Origin: Cheiracanthium punctorium
Lineage: Eukaryota > Arthropoda > Arachnida > Araneae > Cheiracanthiidae
Assembly (NCBI GenBank): GCA_038373885.1
Contig: JAWZYV010000771.1
Span: 744,001 to 808,000 of the forward strand
Direction: 5' to 3'
DNA length: 64,000 bases
Part shown: in pieces, positions 35,915 through 47,363 of the stretch
Numbering within the stretch: position 1 is the first letter of the stretch
Layout: the number at the start of each line of letters is the position of its first letter
Notes under the pieces: generated by a model
What the model was told of the DNA's origin: nothing
What the model saw: only the letters and a program-made list of their open reading frames with translations
Databases searched by the model: none
Position numbers and translations under genes: made by a program

Positions 35915-37699
35915 AGAGATAAGAACATGTTGCATGGGGAGTGCCTGGGACAAAATTCCCACATCTCCCTTTCAATTACAGTTGAACAGTTAATGATTGT
36001 AAAGTGAAATTTAAGTAGGAGAAATTGAAGTTACACAGGCGAAGCCGGGGGAAAAAGAAAAACTATTTACTTGGGTGCTGCAAGCAGCGTTTTCTATAAT
36101 ACTAGTCTGTTGATTTTAAGTCTGTGCTATTATTGAGAAAGTTAATAAAGAAAAGTAATTTTTCCTGTTTGCTGCTAAGTTTTTTGAGATTATTAAGGAG
36201 CATATTAAGCTGTGTTAAGAGATCACTAAGGGAGGAAACACCTAGTTCCTACTCTATTAATTTGGTAGTGTTTTTGATTTCATTTAACAAATTGTTAGAA
36301 TTAGGTTGGGAGGGAGGGGGGTTTAAGTTTCGTTTGGTTACGGTAGCGTAAGTGAGATTGGTTGGGTTCGGTATGGGTCGGGTTGGGAACTTGGCACAGC
36401 CTTTATAGCTGGCCGGATGGTCTTCGCCACAATTTGAACATTTAGGTGGGGGTTTATTTTCTAGTTTCTTGTTTGGGCAGTTAAAAATTTCGTGGGCTTC
36501 GGTGCAGAAAACACATCTGGGGGGCATGCGGCAGAATTTAGCGTAGTGGAAGAACCCGTTTCAACGGTAACATTGAACGGGCTTCCTAGGGGGTCTAAAC
36601 TTTTCAACATTTATTTGGAAAGAGAGAAGATTATCAAGTTTGTAAATTTCTTGGCTATTATCATTACGGGGGAGGTGGATTTGGAAGATTGGGAGACGAG
36701 TCTTGTCTTTACTACTAAGTAGTTGGTTAACTTTGAAAATGGTGTATCCGTTGCATTGTAAGGCCTCTTTGATGAGGTCGGTGTCCGTGTTGGGAGGGAT
36801 ACCTTTAAGAACGACTTTGAGAGGGGGGGGTGGTGTCGGAATTAGAGTAGAAATGAATTTTATTTGCTTCGAAGAGATTAATGATTAAGTTTTTGCTATT
36901 AAAGTCGAGGGGGTGGATACGTAGAGTGTTTTTGAAAAATTTAGCGAAGAATTTGGCTTCGGTCTTCTCATTAATGAGTTCGGTTATTTCATGCATGTTC
37001 GGCGAATTTGCAATAATAAGAGCTTTGGGTAGTTTCGGTTTGACGCTGGGCTTAGGGGTTTCTTTCACCTGGGTGATCTCTTTTTCGTCATTACTTTCGA
37101 GTTTTTCAAGAGCTTGGAAGGGATTTTTTGTTAAGAAGTTTGTTTGGGAGCTGTCCTTATCTCCGTTCCTCATACTCTGAAGTCTAGCCTTTTTGGCGGG
37201 CGGGGTGAAGGGCCGATTGTCGGGAGGGGTAAGTTCAGAAGAAGAAGGCAAGGATGCCTCACCTGGGTTGGCGATGATGTTGTCATTAGCTTCTTCGGTG
37301 GCGATTTGCATGTCATCGTCGTTTGTCTTTTCGTCTGTGGAAAGAGTAAGAACGCTGAGCTTAGCGGTCCGATGGGGGACGTTCTCCTTTGTTGCAAGCT
37401 TTTCCAGATGTTTTTCAATGTTGACTTTCATGTCTGCGGAGTCTCCACATATCACATCTATATGGAACGAGGTCCAGACTTGGGGGTATTTGCTGGTGGT
37501 ATTTTCAGTATATTGCAACCAAGCGTCATAGATAAAATATTTAGTAGGGTAAAGATTCTCGGGATACTTCACCGGTCCGCCTATACCGTTTACCAGCCCT
37601 GATAAGGGCTTTTGTCGGCTGGCCGACGGAGCTCCGTCACGCACGTCTTCTTCCATCCGTGTCTCAATCAAGTATGATGTATATGTCATATATGATATC
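35915..37699 (-). mobile_element. ORF1-only non-LTR retrotransposon, 1.8 kb
   Basis: A 10-bp direct repeat, TTCTTCATAG, flanks it (35905-35914 and 37700-37709), and the surrounding hAT-like copy resumes across it. Read on the minus strand it holds a single gag-like ORF1 followed by about 190 bp of 3' UTR and no endonuclease or reverse transcriptase. Such elements depend on enzymes from other LINEs. An internal deletion of ORF2 is the alternative explanation. Confidence 0.75.
36102..37699 (-). pseudogene. LINE ORF1 (gag-like) with zinc knuckles, disabled
   Basis: This is an RNA-binding protein of the transposon X-element/Jockey ORF1 type. A 303-codon frame (36805-37716, its first codons lying in flanking DNA) carries a low-complexity middle (SSSELTPPDNRPFTPPAKKA) and a region just before the usual PRE_C2HC position. 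A frameshift occurs near a G run at about 36825. The continuation reaches zinc knuckles CVFCTEAHEIFNC and CSNCGEDHPASYKGC. A UGA replaces the second Cys of the first knuckle (near 36562), and a UAG at 36247-36249 splits the C-terminus, whose frame then runs to 36102. In life it would coat element RNA. Confidence 0.8.
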
Positions 37700-38326
37700 T
37701 TCTTCATAGTGTTCATTAGCTGTTTTTAAATGCTATTATGATGTACTTTTAATTCTGGGTTTGGGAATCTGAATGAAAGTTGGTTGAATAGTAGAGAATT
37801 AAGTTATTATTGCACGATTTCCTTTCACAATTCAAGTTTTACTTTAACTTTATTTTCATAATTATCCAATTAATATTTAACGTTAAACCGTCCCAACAGA
37901 GGAAACTATTTTATGAAGAAGATCGAAGATCTGTAGGTTTATGGAGTTTTTCTCTTCAAATGAAAGTCTTATATGAAACAAATTATTAATTAAAACCACT
38001 CCATACATTATTAAAATAATGACAATAACTGCCAAGTATTGTACTCTCAAAAGTAATTAATATTTAACTTCAGAATGTAAATTTAAGTATCTACTGATAA
38101 AATATAAATTGAGCATTTAAAGCACACCAAAATAATTTAATTATGTTTGATTTGCTAAAATATGCTGATTAATCTCAGATAAGCAAAGGTAATAATTCAA
38201 AGTAATATACAGATACATACATGTAAGTGATTGAACGTACAGAATATTTCAACGTTATAAGAAAATTACAGAGTGTAACAGAGTTCAATTATATTTTTGC
38301 ATCTCCCAGTCCCCTACCCCCTAAAC

Positions 38327-39050
38327 CAGGGATGGACAAACTTTTTCGGTTGCGGGCCAAAAATCGAAAAAAAAAAAAAAGAAAAGTTTAGCGGGCCAAA
38401 TAAATTTTTCTAAAATTTTAAAAACAATATATAAGTATTAAAATTTAAATATGTTAATGAGATGAATAAAATTGCGATTTCATTTTTAAAAGTTTCTTAT
38501 ATTGAGGTTCGAAGTGAGATGTACTGATTCTAAGGAACGAGGCTAAATGCTCATCTGCCAGTCTACTTCTGAAAAGAATTCTTACTCACAGTTGGAAACA
38601 CTTGTTCACATATATAAGATGAGGCAAACATTGCACTGATTTTCTGGGCGTGAGATATTAAATTTGAGAAACTTACTTTCGATAATAATTTGTAAAACTC
38701 TAACTTTGGCATATTTAGAAACAACTGCTTGAGATGATTGTTAGATTGCAACTCAATCAATTCAAGCTGCAAATCTGACCTCACTGCTTCACAATTTACG
38801 TTGAAAGGCATGGTAAAAATATTCAATTCTGTTTGATTGGCACTGAAATCTTGAAATCTGCGTTCGAACTCAAAATGCAATTTTTTTCAAGCCATCTTCA
38901 TAATTCTTAATATGGAAATATAATATATAAATATATACGTATTATCTTTTATTTTCCGTCGGACCAGCAAATTAAAATTCTATCCGCGGGCCGGATGAAA
39001 CCTTCCGGCGGGCCGGATTTCGCCCGCGGGCCGTAGTTTGCCCATCTCTG
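38327..39050 (-). mobile_element. Internally deleted hAT element, 724 bp
   Basis: Left end CAGGGATGGACAAACTTTTT; right end, reverse complemented, CAGAGATGGGCAAACTACGG. Flanks CCCTAAAC (38319-38326) and CCCTAAAG (39051-39058) are an 8-bp TSD with one mismatch. It keeps only the C-terminal part of a transposase gene. Confidence 0.9.
38563..38880 (-). pseudogene. hAT transposase C-terminal fragment
   Basis: A 105-codon minus-strand frame contains VRSDLQLELIELQSNNHLKQ and ISAMFASSYICEQVF, resembling the region just before and including the dimerisation domain of hAT transposases of the GTF2IRD2/ZBED5-like group. The catalytic core is absent. It sits inside a short element with intact hAT-type ends. 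Confidence 0.75.
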
Positions 39051-39835
39051 CCCTAAAGTAATATCCTAAAGTTGGGGCCTGTCTATCGAATACCTCCGGC
39101 CGTTTCAGCTGTCCAGTCCGGCCCTGCCCCCCCCCTCCCCTCTAAAAGAAAAGTCTTAAAGTTAGCAATGGCCCTTGTGCGTCTGGGGCAGTTACCAGCA
39201 GTTACCATATTTTTTGTCACATTTTCTTAGAGAATCACTTGGATTTAGAAAACAAATAAATCTTCTATAGTGTAAACTTCTTCGTCTGGGTGGGGGCACG
39301 TGCCCCTGTCTCCCCCCTCTGGATCCGCCAATCAGTGCCGATCCTAGACCTTCGGCCGCCCGTTTTCTTACAAACCAACAAAATGTTTAAATAAATTACT
39401 ATCAAACACTTTTTAAAAGATGTATGGAAGTGTAAAAAGTATGGAATGGATGAAAATCAAGTTAAAGTTCGTATTTTATTTTCAGAAAAATACAATCTAC
39501 AACTACAATAAGTATTTCTGATCTTACAAAAAATTATAACAATATTTTTCGAGCTTTCTTACAGGCAAATTCATCTATAACACTTGAAATGTCTATCGCC
39601 TCACAGATGTCACTTTCAATTGAAATAATAGCCAAATTCATAAGCATTTCTTGTGAGATAGATCTTAAGTAATTTTTAATCAAACTTAATTTTGAAAAGC
39701 TTCTTTCACCTGAAGCAACACTGATTGGTACAGTCAAAAATATTCTGAGTGCTATAGATAAATTGGGAAAATATGATGTTAAATCTTGACTTAATATATG
39801 ATTCCAAAATTTCTAATGGCTTTAACCGGCAAATA

Positions 39836-41124
39836 CACTCTATAACAAATAAATCGACGCACCAAGAAGGAGGTGCCCGATTGAGACGAAAATTGGTGGA
39901 TAGGAAGACAATGTACAGAATAGTAAATGATTAAAATTTCAGAACAATTGAATAATTTATTTCAGAGTTGCAGTAACAAGTTCAATAAGGTGTTGACCCG
40001 CCGCTAGCCTGGATACAAGCTGCCACACGGCGTGGCATAGACCGATAAAGCTCCCGGATGATCTCCTGCGGTATTTCCTGCCAAATTCACTCCAATTGTC
40101 GAACGAGGTCATCAACAGTCCGTGCCAGATGCAATCGCCTTCCCATCATATTCCAGACATGCTCGAAAACCAGCCCAGGGCACTGCAAAAGGAACGGTAG
40201 CAAAACAGGTCTTAGGATGTCGTCCACGTACCGCTGTGCAGTAAGTGTACCTCTAATGACGACCAAAGGGGTCCGGCTGTCAAAGGAAATGGCACCCCAG
40301 ACCATAATGTCTTGTTGAGGGACGGTGTGGCGTGCAATAGTGAAAGCAGGATCCCCCCCCCCCCTGCCCTGTGCGTCTCCAAACACGTCTTCGATGATCA
40401 TCAGGACACAGTTGGAAGCGGGATTCGAAGACTATACGTCCCCAGTCGGCATCATTCCAACCTGATCGAGCACTGCACCACTGTAATCTGGCTCGGCAGT
40501 GTCAAGGCGTGAGTGGCAGGTGGCGTAACGGTCGGCGCGAGCGTACATTTCGCTCTCTCAACCGTCTGTGAATGGTCATGATGGACACTGGTGTTTGGGT
40601 TGAACGTCTGCTGGTTGATAGAGATGAAGAAGGCGCTGTGACAGCTGATCGGACCATCACTCTGTCCTCACGATTTGTTGTAGCCCTACGTCGACCGCTA
40701 CCATCCTGACGCTGCACTCTGCCATTTTCCACCCATCCTTGCCAGCATCTTCGAATCGTCGCATCGCTTCGACTCAAATGACGAGCGATTCTCCAACCGG
40801 CCTCTTTCAATCCAATGATACGACCTCTGTCAAACTCTGACAGTTGCTCGTAATGAGCACGAATCCTGCAGCGAGGCATTTTTTAAGTTGTTGAAAGGTC
40901 ATCTGAATCGCAATCAAACCGAAAGTTTGAACAACCGTTGAAGAACTGCTCCTTATATACGTCTGCTGGATGCGCAGTTCCGATGCGCTAGAGATCAAAC
41001 TATTCATTCATTGGACACCAAATTTGAATCATTTGCATATCTGTTCAAAGCATTCATGCATACGAAATTTCAAAGCAATCGGATGATTGTTTCTTAGTGC
41101 TTCGATTTTTTTTGTTATAGAGTG
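39836..41124 (-). mobile_element. Tc1-like element, 1.29 kb
   Basis: Ends begin CACTCTATAACAAA, with TIR similarity for about 30 bp, and are flanked by TA (39834-39835 and 41125-41126), the Tc1/mariner target. It is inserted near the 3' end of the hAT transposase gene and contains a damaged minus-strand transposase. Confidence 0.92.
40020..40879 (-). pseudogene. Tc1-like transposase, deleted in catalytic core
   Basis: The N-terminal 125-codon frame (40502-40879) contains a paired helix-turn-helix DNA-binding region (LSEFDRGRIIGLKEAGW, IRRCWQGWVENGR) and a basic GRRR linker. After a frameshift, a frame at 40087-40401 shows VMVWGAISFD-type sequence (read here as IMVWGAISFDSRTPL) and the C-terminal HVWNMMGRRLHLARTVDDL. 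The stretch that should hold the second catalytic Asp and the proline-rich third acidic block is deleted between LQCPG and HVWN. A C run at 40350-40363 marks another frame disruption. C-terminal coding traces run to about 40020. Confidence 0.88.
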
Positions 41125-41234
41125 TATTTGGAAACAGATCTCGAAAACATAGAATTACAACTACATTTCACTGTGCAATTCTATACTGTCTAAGTCCCTT
41201 TCCATTTTTCCATCTTTATTTATTTGTAGTTTAA

Positions 41235-41542
41235 CCCTTAAATGCATAGCGATGCATATATGCATCGTATTTTTCAGTGCCGGATTAGAGTAGAAACCAA
41301 ATTTCTTACGTCAGTTTCATATATAAAATACCGTTTTTTTTTAATAATAAATGATTCATATGGATTCATTCATATGGAATGATTTATATGATTCATATCG
41401 TGAGTAATTAAAGTTTCACATAATTCGTTCAAACTGTTTGTCCTTGGAGAAATGAAATAGTTATTCATAAAACTGATATAAGAAATTTAACGTATACTCG
41501 TAGCTATTGTGCGAACGAGAAAAAAATTCATGCATTTAAGGG
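41235..41542. mobile_element. piggyBac-type MITE, 308 bp
   Basis: Ends read CCCTTAAATGCAT inward on both sides and are flanked by TTAA (41231-41234 and 41543-41546). TTAA targets with CCC starts are the hallmark of piggyBac elements. Removing it with one TTAA extends the hAT transposase frame past codons for MDLDI into KLQINKDGK. Confidence 0.88.
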
Positions 41543-43716
41543 TTAATGTCCAAATCCATACAACTTTTTTTCAAATTGTCACTATCTTCTGAGTTAAAAG
41601 TTAGTAAGAAACTGAATATTGAGAAGCAGCTTTCCACCAAATCGAAACGTTCACCTACTGAACTGATGGAAATATCCAAAATTTGAAAATAAAAATTAAT
41701 CTTAAACTTTTTTTCAGAGTCTGTAACATCTTCTTCATGTGATTCGTAGGGAAACATACGAGGTTTTTTTCTTTCACAAATTTCAGGAAATTCGGGCTCT
41801 ACATTAATTTCCTGTGCAATAATAGACGATTGATTGATAAATGTGACAAAGCTTTCGTCATTTCTTTTCAAAATTAAATATGTTTTTAAATTTCTTAATG
41901 CTTCGACACATTCTGTTAAATCTATGTTCGATTGCTGCAACATTTTTGAAACAATATTATTCTTTCTAGCAAATCGTGCTAAATCATTACTGAATATATA
42001 AATTTGAATGAACAAATTGTTTCCGTTGGAGATTTAGCTTTTAGCTTTGCTACACGATCTTTTGCTTCATGTGAAAGTTGATTCAACGCAACGAGGATAT
42101 TTTTAAGATCAGTTTGAAAAGGTCGTAATGCAAGTATTCGACTCTCCCAGCGAGTATCGTTTAGCGGCGTGAAATAAAAGTTTGTAATTGTATTCTTTAA
42201 AATATCCCATCTGTATATCGTAGCTGAAAAATAGTATAATTCTTGAATAACATAAAAAAATTGCAATCTCTCCACTTGATTTAGCAGCGTCGTTAATTAC
42301 TAAGTTCAGACAATGTGCCGCGCATGGTGTAAAAAATGCCTTAGGATTAATATCTAATAGTCTTTTTTGCAGATCTATATTTTTTCCGCGCATGTTGGCG
42401 CCATTATCGTATCCTTGTCCCCGAATGTTTTGAACATCTAGATTTAAACTAGGAAGTACATCATCTAACACAAAATTGAACAAACCTTCCCCTGTAGTAT
42501 CCTTAATTGGGTAAAATCCAACAAAATATTCGGAAATGACTGATTTGCTATCTGACATGTTCACGCATTGAATTATAAAGGTAATTTGTTCAGTGTGGCT
42601 AATGTCCGGTGTGCTGTCCAATATAACAGAAAAATATCTGGACTTCTGTATTATGTTTATAATCTGTTTTTTAGTAGAATCAGCTAAAAGTGCAATAATT
42701 TCATTTTGAAAATGTTGACCTAAATAATAGGGCATGCGGGTATTTTTATCCTTAGAGTTTTGGATGTTATTTATAGGTTCAAGTAAAACAGGATCGAATT
42801 TGGCTATCATTTCCACCGCTTTTAAAAAGTTTCCATTGCTTTTTCGTATAGATTTGAACTACTAAGTTCTGGCTAGCCAAATATTGCACAATAGCAATCA
42901 TTCGTTCGATAATTGCTCTCCATCGTTTCTTTTCCAAAGAAAAGAAGTTTTGTTGTTCTCTATCTTATTGTGCTATTGTTGCTTAGCCGTGTTTTGATCT
43001 CCCAAAAAGTCTTAAAACATTTCATATGTTTTGCACTATTCTCGTGTCTAGAAAAATAGTCAGAGCAATGTTGCCAATCCCTATAACCAAGACTAATAAG
43101 CTGAATATTTTCTCCTTCAGACCCTCCAAATAATTTGCATGGAAAGCAAAATGCGGCATCTAATGAAACAGAATATAAAAGCCGAGTTCGTCTAACTTTT
43201 TCACCATTTTTCAATGAGTTGTAAACATACGAATAACTAAATTTCTACCAGTTTCACTTGTAAGAAATTTTAAAATTTCACTTTCAGACATAAATTCCGT
43301 CTCAATTAAAAGTTCAATAGTTCTGAAAGTTAATTTGGAAGGCCAAGTACCAGCATCACTGACAGTAAAACAAGAGGTTGTGTTTTCTTTGAATGTTCCA
43401 GGATGAGCCTCTGCGAGATCAGATTCTGCTATGTCTACATTCTCCAAAACCAAAGTCTCATTCGAAGAAAAAATTACGTTATCAGGAGGTGAATCCCAAC
43501 TGTCGTTTGGCTCTTCTGTTGCTTGTATTTTTGCACTGCTATCGTGACGAACATCTTTGCATTCAGTCAAATTAGTAGAGTTAGATCTTAGAAAAAAATT
43601 ATATAAGGTCATTATTTTTTTATGTTGGTTGATAATCATTTCGCCGCCCCTTAAGTTTGGCCGCCCACGTGCGGTGCACCATCTTGCCCCCCGCTAGGAT
43701 CGGCACTGCCGCCAAT

Positions 43717-45697
43717 GGCAGTTACTTTTACCAAAAAACCGCATCTGTTGAACTTCACTAGAATAGTTCATAAGTACACACTCTCCAATTTCAGAGCACC
43801 CATTAGATTTTTTCTTGACTTGAATTCTAAACAATAAAATTTCAATCCAGAAGATTTCCAGTTCAACTCTTATTTCCATTATACACCAAAGAGTGAACTA
43901 GGTATAAATTTTGAAACAAATAAATCCGTTAAATGCACTTCAAAGGCTTCACATAATTCATTAGACACATCTGGAAATATCCACACAAAAGAATGCGCGG
44001 CATTTTGTAAATCTGCTGCCATTACTTTTCAATTTTTATTCCAGATATTTTCTCTTGGAGTTTATTTTCCAAGAAGATATTTTGTTTCTTTATTACCGTT
44101 TTCTTTGTTCTCAAATCTACTTTCTTCCGGTTTATTAGCTCTTTGATCGCTGTTTTCGCACTTTATAAGGAGGGAGGGAGATGGGGGGAAACAAAACAAT
44201 TTTAATCCTTTACGAGATCAATAGATTTAGGGTTCGCTGAAATGAGTTTTAACGGTTTTTTTTCTTAAAGCATGATATTGATAAAAATAGGCTTTGCGGA
44301 GAAAAATTTGAAAACCTTTTTATGAGAATTTTTTTGTACCCGTGCTTCTTAAAGCGCTTTTGAAACAAAGGATGCAATCTTTATTGGGAGGAGTTATTCA
44401 AGCTTAATATATTGGATTTTTTCTTATACTATTATTTCATAAAGATAAGCGCTTAAACTATTGTGAACGGCTCTCACTTGTTTATTGTTTATTGAAGAGT
44501 AATATCGTTCTTCTGGGTATGTACTCAGTAAGTTAATTAGAGAAAGCACTTAAAAAATAATAACAACCATTCTGAACATAACTATTTTGATTATGTTACG
44601 CTAGAGCAAATGGGATTTAAGTATTTGGAATTATTTGATTTTTTAGATAATCGCATATTTGATTACATTACTTACTTTAAAATGAAAAAACCATGCAAAT
44701 TCATCATCTTACACACACTCATACAAATTCCGATAGAGGGTTAAAGTGAAAAATGTAAATTTTCCACTTGAAAGAGCTATGAGTTGTGTTATCTATATAA
44801 ATAAAAAAGTCGGGTTAGTTACACCATTTATAACTCAAGAACGGCTGGACGATTTTAATAATCTCTGATTTCTTGGATTCGTCTCCGCCCCGAATAGCAG
44901 AATAACTACTAAAATATTCGAAATTCGAATTAGTTTAGGAGATATTGATTCAAAACATGTAACAAAATGCTAATTTTTGCTCTCCGTAACTCCGCAATTG
45001 TAACTCCTGTAATGAAAAAGTGAAGCATTGTGGTTGCCACGTTTGGCGCTTTTATTAAATCATTTAGACTCGAAGTAAAAATAAAAGAATTATTTTTTTT
45101 TTCTGTTTATAATATTTTCTAGGTTACTTTTTAATTAAAATATTGTGTTCATGAGAAATCAGAGCAGGAGTGTAATGTTTTTATGCGTAAAAAAATAAGG
45201 ACTTTGAGATTTCTGAGACTAATATGTATAATTTTTTTAGTTTGGTGAAAAATAAAATGGCTGATATGGCGATTTTGAGAAAGAAGTAGGTTCTACCGAT
45301 TTCCACAGTTTTAGGCTTGGCGCAATTTACTGAGAGCGAACCGAAATAGTATTTTTAAAAACAAGTGTAGGTTTTATTGGAATACGGCGTTAAACTTTAA
45401 TTTTCTATACAGAAATAATACAGTTATTAAGGCGTTTTTAAGCGATCTATCTACGGAATTTTCACCAAATTTAGTAAATTTATTTAAGTTGGGGGAATCC
45501 CGCCAAATTTCAAAAGAAATAATTCTTGGTTTTTGTAAATCGGAGTAAATATAACACGTTAGAGTTGATAATTTAAAATACTGACACTTTTCAATTAGAT
45601 GCCTGCATTAATTTTTGACGATTGAACCATATAAGAGACAGATAACTATTTCCCATTTCGATTGCTGTTAAATCAGTGCTTCGAATGATTCCCTAAA
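43717..45697. other. AT-rich DNA without a gene
   Basis: No supported coding region, TIR pair or array. A G-rich stretch lies at 44168-44190. Confidence 0.5.
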
Positions 45698-46352
45698 ATA
45701 AAAAAAGGAAGAAAATCTGAAACACTTTCAGACTTTAAATACGCACTTAAGTGCAATATATTAAAAGGGTAGCATAATTTATGCGTCGTCCCTACTTTTC
45801 TTCCTTATTTATTAGTTGGAATCTGTATCATTATTCATGAGTGTGCCGTATTTTTCTTCCTCGTTTCTTAAACCCATTTTTGGGATAGAAATCTATCTTA
45901 AAATCGTCTACTAAAACTATTTTACAATCTTCGCCAAGTAATATTCCAACTATACTTCATTTTTAAATATTGTTTCCAGTGAGCAGCATAATCCATGAGT
46001 TTACCGTATTTGTCTTCTCTGTTCTATAAAACACTTCTGCGGAATTAAAATCTATATTAAAATCGCCTACTAAAACTATTTTACAATATTCGGCAGGCAT
46101 TTTCTAACTATACTCGAAATATATTTATAATAAACTGTTGCGTTTTGTCACCAAATTTAGCAATCAATTATCAAAAATTGCAAACCGTGTGCGGCTTTCA
46201 AAATTTTATTAATGCCCCCCCCCCCTCCAAGTTATCTGGAAAACACATTTGAAAATATCTTCACCGTGACAGTTCATATCTACAAAACTTGTTGACAAGA
46301 TAGCATAGACAAAATTCTCGTACTGAGCGAAATAGCACCCTAGTGCTAATAA
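45698..46352. repeat. Dispersed repeat A, copy 2
   Basis: Same orientation and order as 1085-1790, including the internal ~130-bp sub-repeats, the C run (46215-46225) and the terminal GAAATAGCACCCTAGTG block. Near the right end both copies share a minus-strand frame segment reading DMNCH.ED.FKCV. Confidence 0.75.
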
Positions 46353-46791
46353 GTAATCTTGAGAGGTCAGCACTGAAAAAAAAATAAATTCTGTCTTTGA
46401 TAAGAATAAAAGCAAAAACATTTGAATTAAAAATATTTTTATTGTTCTTTTAATAGCCTTTTCAATAAAAGATGCGATTTTTAGGCTAAGTGATTTGGGC
46501 TTAAAATACACGTTTATTTTCATAAGATAACCGGTAAAATAAAATGGTTTAAAATTAAAAAAAAAAAAACTGTTTTTCTTTTTTTTTAGAGCGGTACCTA
46601 ATGTGAATGTTGGATCTTTAAATTAACCTACTAATTGAGATATGCAGCTCTTTAATAAAAAATGGCTTTCTAAGTAATACTTTTTATTATTTAAAGTCGC
46701 TAATTTATATTGCAGCACTTATTTGTACTGCTGAAATTTTGAAATGCACACTGACTAATATTTATTTATTTTTCCTAAATTTTTTGAAAAA

Positions 46792-46823
46792 TTGGCATGA
46801 TGCTCCGTTAAGCATCATGCCAA
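46792..46823. repeat. Hairpin, 13-bp arms
   Basis: TTGGCATGATGCT pairs with AGCATCATGCCAA around a 6-nt loop. A partial third copy (TGCATGATGCTCC) follows at once, to 46835. Confidence 0.75.
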
Positions 46824-46881
46824 TGCATGATGCTCCATAAGACCTCTTTCTGAGAACGCTGCATACTAAGTGCATGTTAAG

Positions 46882-47060
46882 CAGTGGCATATACAAGGAG
46901 GGGGGGGGGATCAACCCGGCCCCTTGTCAAATTTTTTTAACAAAATGCACATAAATTTTGAGTTTTTAGAGTAAATATTACGTATCTTAACACAAAGTTA
47001 TGTCTATAACCCTCCTCCCCCTCCCCCCTCCGCCTTGAAGGAAGTCTGCATACGCCACTG
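46882..47060. mobile_element. hAT-type MITE, 179 bp
   Basis: Left end CAGTGGCATATAC; right end GCATACGCCACTG. Flanks ATGTTAAG (46874-46881) and ATTTTAAG (47061-47068) form an 8-bp TSD with one mismatch. A G run follows the left end and a C-rich tract precedes the right. Confidence 0.85.
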
Positions 47061-47190
47061 ATTTTAAGGGATGTTTATATAAAAATTTCTTTTCTAACAC
47101 TTCGCGTTTCAAATTTCTATTTTCAAATCGTTACTTTGACTGTAACTTGGTTTTTTTCACTATACACTGGGTTTTCGGCTTCTTTTCTAC

Positions 47191-47355
47191 CAGGCGCGTA
47201 GCCAGGAATTTTTTTTTTTTTTTTTGGGGGGGGGGATATAAAAATTTCGGGGGGGGGGGGTATGAACTTATATGTGTATAGACAGAATTTCATCACTAAC
47301 CCAAAAATTTCGGGGGGATATATTCCGATATCCCCCCCCCTTGGCTACGCCCCTG
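47191..47355. mobile_element. hAT-type MITE, 165 bp
   Basis: Left end CAGGCGCGTAGCCAGG; right end TTGGCTACGCCCCTG. Flanks TTTTCTAC (47183-47190) and CTTTCTAC (47356-47363) form an 8-bp TSD with one mismatch. The interior has repeated ATTTCGGGGGG motifs. Same family as the MITE at 4013. Confidence 0.88.
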
Positions 47356-47363
47356 CTTTCTAC

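Larger units (their letters stand above)
35440..39126. mobile_element. Second copy of the 3.5-kb hAT-like element, interrupted
   Basis: Blocks at about 35480-35914, 37710-38318 and 39051-39126 align in order with 28570-28880, 28881-29400 and 30443-30629. The right end, GGTCCAGTCCGGCCCTG-like, stops at 39126. The left end is missing. Two insertions split it: a retrotransposon at 35915-37699 and a hAT at 38327-39050. Confidence 0.75.
39534..43639 (-). pseudogene. hAT transposase (ZMYM1-like), interrupted
   Basis: N-terminal acidic/Ser-rich region (142 codons, 43211-43639), then a TTF-type zinc finger frame (AAFCFPCKLFGG, HENSAKHMKCF; 42960-43214). The RNase H-like core (42109-42816) shows LDSTPDISHTEQ with a first Asp, RGQGYDNGANM with a second Asp and CAAHCLNLVI. 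Further frames (41979-42275 and 41536-42015) carry the helical insertion region. After the piggyBac-type MITE and the Tc1-like element the gene resumes, ending in the hAT dimerisation domain VASGERSFSKLSLIKNYLRS (39534-39737). Several frameshifts and the inserts disable it. The enzyme would cut at the CAGTGCCGATC ends. Confidence 0.9.
39333..43708 (-). mobile_element. Autonomous-type hAT element (4.4 kb with inserts)
   Basis: Ends read CAGTGCCGATCCTAG inward on both sides. An exact 8-bp TSD, CCGCCAAT, flanks it (39325-39332 and 43709-43716). The minus strand encodes a ZMYM1-like transposase over most of the length. A Tc1-like element (39836-41124) and a piggyBac-type MITE (41235-41542) are inserted, so the original length was about 2.8 kb. 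The target was itself an older element end (GGATCCGCCA). Confidence 0.92.

Noticed and set aside
37144..37602. 152-codon plus-strand frame
   Set aside because: Antisense shadow of the LINE ORF1 on the minus strand.
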